Assembly: GCA_020247545.1 (NCBI GenBank)
Contig: JADCIX010000008.1
Span: 1-64,000 of the forward strand
DNA: 64,000 nt
From: Rhodocyclaceae bacterium
Lineage (GTDB): Bacteria > Pseudomonadota > Gammaproteobacteria > Burkholderiales > Usitatibacteraceae
Reading direction: 5' to 3'
Every line of letters starts with the position of its first letter. Within the stretch, counting starts at the first letter, position 1. Made by a program: the position numbers and the translations under genes. The notes under the pieces were generated by a model. It had not been told where the DNA came from. It did not search any database and was given only the letters and a program-made list of their open reading frames with translations. Below are positions 62,280 through 64,000 of the stretch, in pieces.

Positions 62280-63290
62280 GTGTTGTATTCCATTGCCCGT
62301 AGCGCACTCTTTAAACTCGACCCCGAGCTAGCGCACGACGTCGCCCTAAAAAGCCTTAAGCGACTGGAAAGCTGCCATCTGGCCGGCCTTTTCGGGCAAA
62401 AAGTGTTGAAACCGCGCACCCTGCTTGGACTTTCATTTGATAACGCGGTGGGCTTAGCCGCTGGTCTCGACAAGAATGGTGAGTACATCGACGCCTTGGC
62501 AGCGATGGGTTTTGGTTTCATCGAGGTCGGCACCGTCACCGCGCGACCACAACCGGGTAACCCCAAGCCACGGATGTTTCGTTTGCCTGCGCGCGACGCC
62601 TTGATCAATCGTCTTGGATTCAACAACCAAGGTCTCGATGCGTTCTTGGTCAATGTTGCCCGCGCCAAATACAAAGGTGTGCTGGGGCTCAATATCGGCA
62701 AAAACTTCGATACCCCCAATCACAATGCAGTCGATGACTATGTGACCTGCCTGCGCGGGGTATTTCCACATGCGAGTTATGTCACAGTCAATGTTTCCTC
62801 GCCGAACACTAAAGGATTGCGTGATTTGCAAGCCGCCGCACAACTCGAACAACTGCTAGCCGCCCTCAAAGCCGAACAACAAACGCTGGCAAAACAGCAT
62901 AGACGCCAAGTCCCGCTACTGCTAAAGATCGCTCCCGACTTGAACCTTGCCGCAATTCGTGATGTCGCCGCGCTGCTGTTGCAATATGGGTTCGAAGGCG
63001 CAATTGCTACCAACACCACGGTTTCGCGTGACGCCGTGACGGGACTCAAACACGCGACAGAGGCAGGCGGGTTGTCTGGACATCCGCTGTTTTCCCCCTC
63101 AACCGAAGTCCTGCGCGAGCTGGTGAAACACCTCAAGGGAAACATCCCCGTGATCGGCGTGGGCGGCATCATGTCGGCTGACGACGCGCAACAAAAAATC
63201 AACGCCGGCGCTTCACTCGTACAGATCTATACCGGCTTCATCTACCGGGGGCCACAACTCGTCGCCGATTGCGCGAGGCAGATTCAATGA
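62280..63290 (+). CDS. pyrD: Dihydroorotate dehydrogenase (quinone)
   Basis: PyrD (class 2) oxidises dihydroorotate to orotate with quinone at the inner membrane. The 336-residue product has the family N-terminus '[20 protein letters not shown]', '[20 protein letters not shown]', the active-site loop '[15 protein letters not shown]' with catalytic Ser, and the FMN site '[17 protein letters not shown]'. GTG 62280 is chosen because AAGG lies 8 bp upstream; TTG 62253 or TTG 62283 are alternatives. A TAAAAT at 62239-62244 suggests transcription starting about 62252, leaving a short leader. Confidence 0.95.
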   Translation: MLYSIARSALFKLDPELAHDVALKSLKRLESCHLAGLFGQKVLKPRTLLGLSFDNAVGLAAGLDKNGEYIDALAAMGFGFIEVGTVTARPQPGNPKPRMFRLPARDALINRLGFNNQGLDAFLVNVARAKYKGVLGLNIGKNFDTPNHNAVDDYVTCLRGVFPHASYVTVNVSSPNTKGLRDLQAAAQLEQLLAALKAEQQTLAKQHRRQVPLLLKIAPDLNLAAIRDVAALLLQYGFEGAIATNTTVSRDAVTGLKHATEAGGLSGHPLFSPSTEVLRELVKHLKGNIPVIGVGGIMSADDAQQKINAGASLVQIYTGFIYRGPQLVADCARQIQ

Positions 63291-63859
63291 CGCGGTTGAC
63301 CGACGCGTTCGCACTCGCCAAACAGATCGATGCGATCTTGCCGCAGACGCAATGCACCAAGTGCGGCTACCAGGGCTGTATGCCCTATGCCGAGGCGATT
63401 GCCGCCAACGAGGCACCGATCAACCGCTGCCCGCCCGGGGGCGAGACGGGTATCGCCGCGCTGGCTGCGCTGCTCGACACGGAAATACTTCCGCTCGACC
63501 CGTTGTGTGGCGCTACACAACCGCACCGTGTTGCGATCATCGATGAGGAAACTTGTATCGGCTGTGCAAAATGCCTAAAGCCCTGCCCGACCGACGCCAT
63601 CGTTGGCGCAAACAAATACATGCATAGCGTCATGCCACAGTTTTGTACTGCTTGCGAGTTATGCATCCCGGCGTGCCCGGTTGATTGCATCACGATGGTT
63701 GACGACAAAAATCATCCAGCGATGTTCGATGCCGACACCGCACGGGAACGTTTTAATTTTCACAATTTTCGTCTTTCGCGGGATGACGCTGAGCGCAGCG
63801 CCCTACTCGCCGCACGCGAGGCGGCTGCTCTGGCACAGATGGGAAACCACCATGGCTGA
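63287..63859 (+). CDS. rnfB: RnfB-like ferredoxin
   Basis: The 190-residue product has an N-terminal Fe-S domain '[17 protein letters not shown]' and two ferredoxin motifs, '[16 protein letters not shown]' and '[16 protein letters not shown]'. RnfB of the Rnf complex has an N-terminal membrane helix; this shorter form lacks it, as in many betaproteobacteria that carry rnfB alone beside nth. Its electron partners are unknown. ATG 63287 overlaps the pyrD stop (ATGA) and it overlaps nth by 8 bp. Confidence 0.88.
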   Translation: MTRLTDAFALAKQIDAILPQTQCTKCGYQGCMPYAEAIAANEAPINRCPPGGETGIAALAALLDTEILPLDPLCGATQPHRVAIIDEETCIGCAKCLKPCPTDAIVGANKYMHSVMPQFCTACELCIPACPVDCITMVDDKNHPAMFDADTARERFNFHNFRLSRDDAERSALLAAREAAALAQMGNHHG

Positions 63860-64000
63860 AGCCTACGTCATGAAAGCCGACGCGCGGCAAGAATTCTTTC
63901 GCCGCATGCAGGAGATCAATCCGCAGCCAAAGTCAGACTTGCAATACTCAACGCCGTTTGAACTTCTCATCGCCGTCATCTTGTCGGCGCAAGCGACTGA
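63852..64000 (+). CDS. nth: Endonuclease III, N-terminal part (runs off window)
   Basis: The frame from ATG 63852 encodes '[20 protein letters not shown]' and '[15 protein letters not shown]', the start of endonuclease III, the base-excision repair glycosylase for oxidised pyrimidines. The gene continues past the window edge, so the HhH motif and Fe-S cluster are not visible. A second ATG at 63870 is an alternative start. It overlaps rnfB by 8 bp. Confidence 0.9.
   Translation, partial: MAEAYVMKADARQEFFRRMQEINPQPKSDLQYSTPFELLIAVILSAQAT

Overview
The window reads as chromosomal DNA of a betaproteobacterium, probably from or near the Burkholderiales. This is inferred from familiar gene neighbourhoods: trxB/ftsK/lolA, surE-pcm-nlpD, mltD/gloB/methyltransferase/rnhA/dnaQ, purE-purK, a formate dehydrogenase cluster of the betaproteobacterial type (DUF3305/DUF3306, small Tat target), aat-bpt-pyrD, and a soluble RnfB-like ferredoxin next to nth. 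The genus cannot be told from the sequence alone. Coding density is high, with many 1-8 bp overlaps inside operons.

Layout. 1-2.4 kb: a tandem array with a ~120-bp period whose last, degenerate copy supplies the start codon of a small gene, then a DUF3598 gene and an exported VOC protein. 2.5-6.9 kb: anmK (murein sugar recycling) divergent from a large TonB-dependent receptor; the space between holds a NagQ-like operator candidate and an RNA structure candidate. 7.6-12.1 kb: an ABC ATPase and a giant ABC permease fused to an M1 metallopeptidase. 12.5-18.2 kb (minus): ftsK, lolA, surE, pcm, nlpD, with no rpoS after nlpD. 18.3-20.7 kb: a Crp/Fnr regulator, trxB, smr. 20.9-27.1 kb: a lipid A aminoarabinose (Arn) cluster with ArnA split into two proteins and no visible arnD. 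27.1-29.4 kb: LysE exporter, purE, purK. 29.5-32.4 kb: DUF2807 protein, msrA, DUF3047 lipoprotein, sodB. 32.5-33.6 kb: a decayed REP-associated tyrosine transposase and two monohaem cytochromes c. 33.8-39.1 kb: dnaQ, rnhA, methyltransferase, gloB, GNAT, mltD.

39.4-56.5 kb is a formate respiration block. On the minus strand are a dihaem peroxidase and the formate dehydrogenase operon (DUF3305, DUF3306, multi-cluster ferredoxin, TorD-type chaperone, Tat-target peptide, alpha, beta, a small lipoprotein, gamma, a small exported protein). On the plus strand, diverging from three tandem 16-bp repeats, are moaA, fdhD, mobA and moeA with several uncharacterised genes, ending in a Tat-exported Rieske-like protein that lacks one cluster histidine. 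Together these make the molybdenum cofactor, sulfurate and load it, fold and export the enzyme, and pass formate electrons to the membrane.

56.5-64 kb: aat and bpt (N-degron tagging), then pyrD, rnfB and the start of nth. Between bpt and pyrD lies a ~4.3 kb accessory patch of broken genes (Fic tail, IS21 tag, TacT-like toxin body, IS91 transposase tail, Ig-like tail) plus one intact 503-codon exported protein. The patch is bounded by two copies of a ~70-bp dispersed repeat that sit exactly at the truncation points of the outer fragments.
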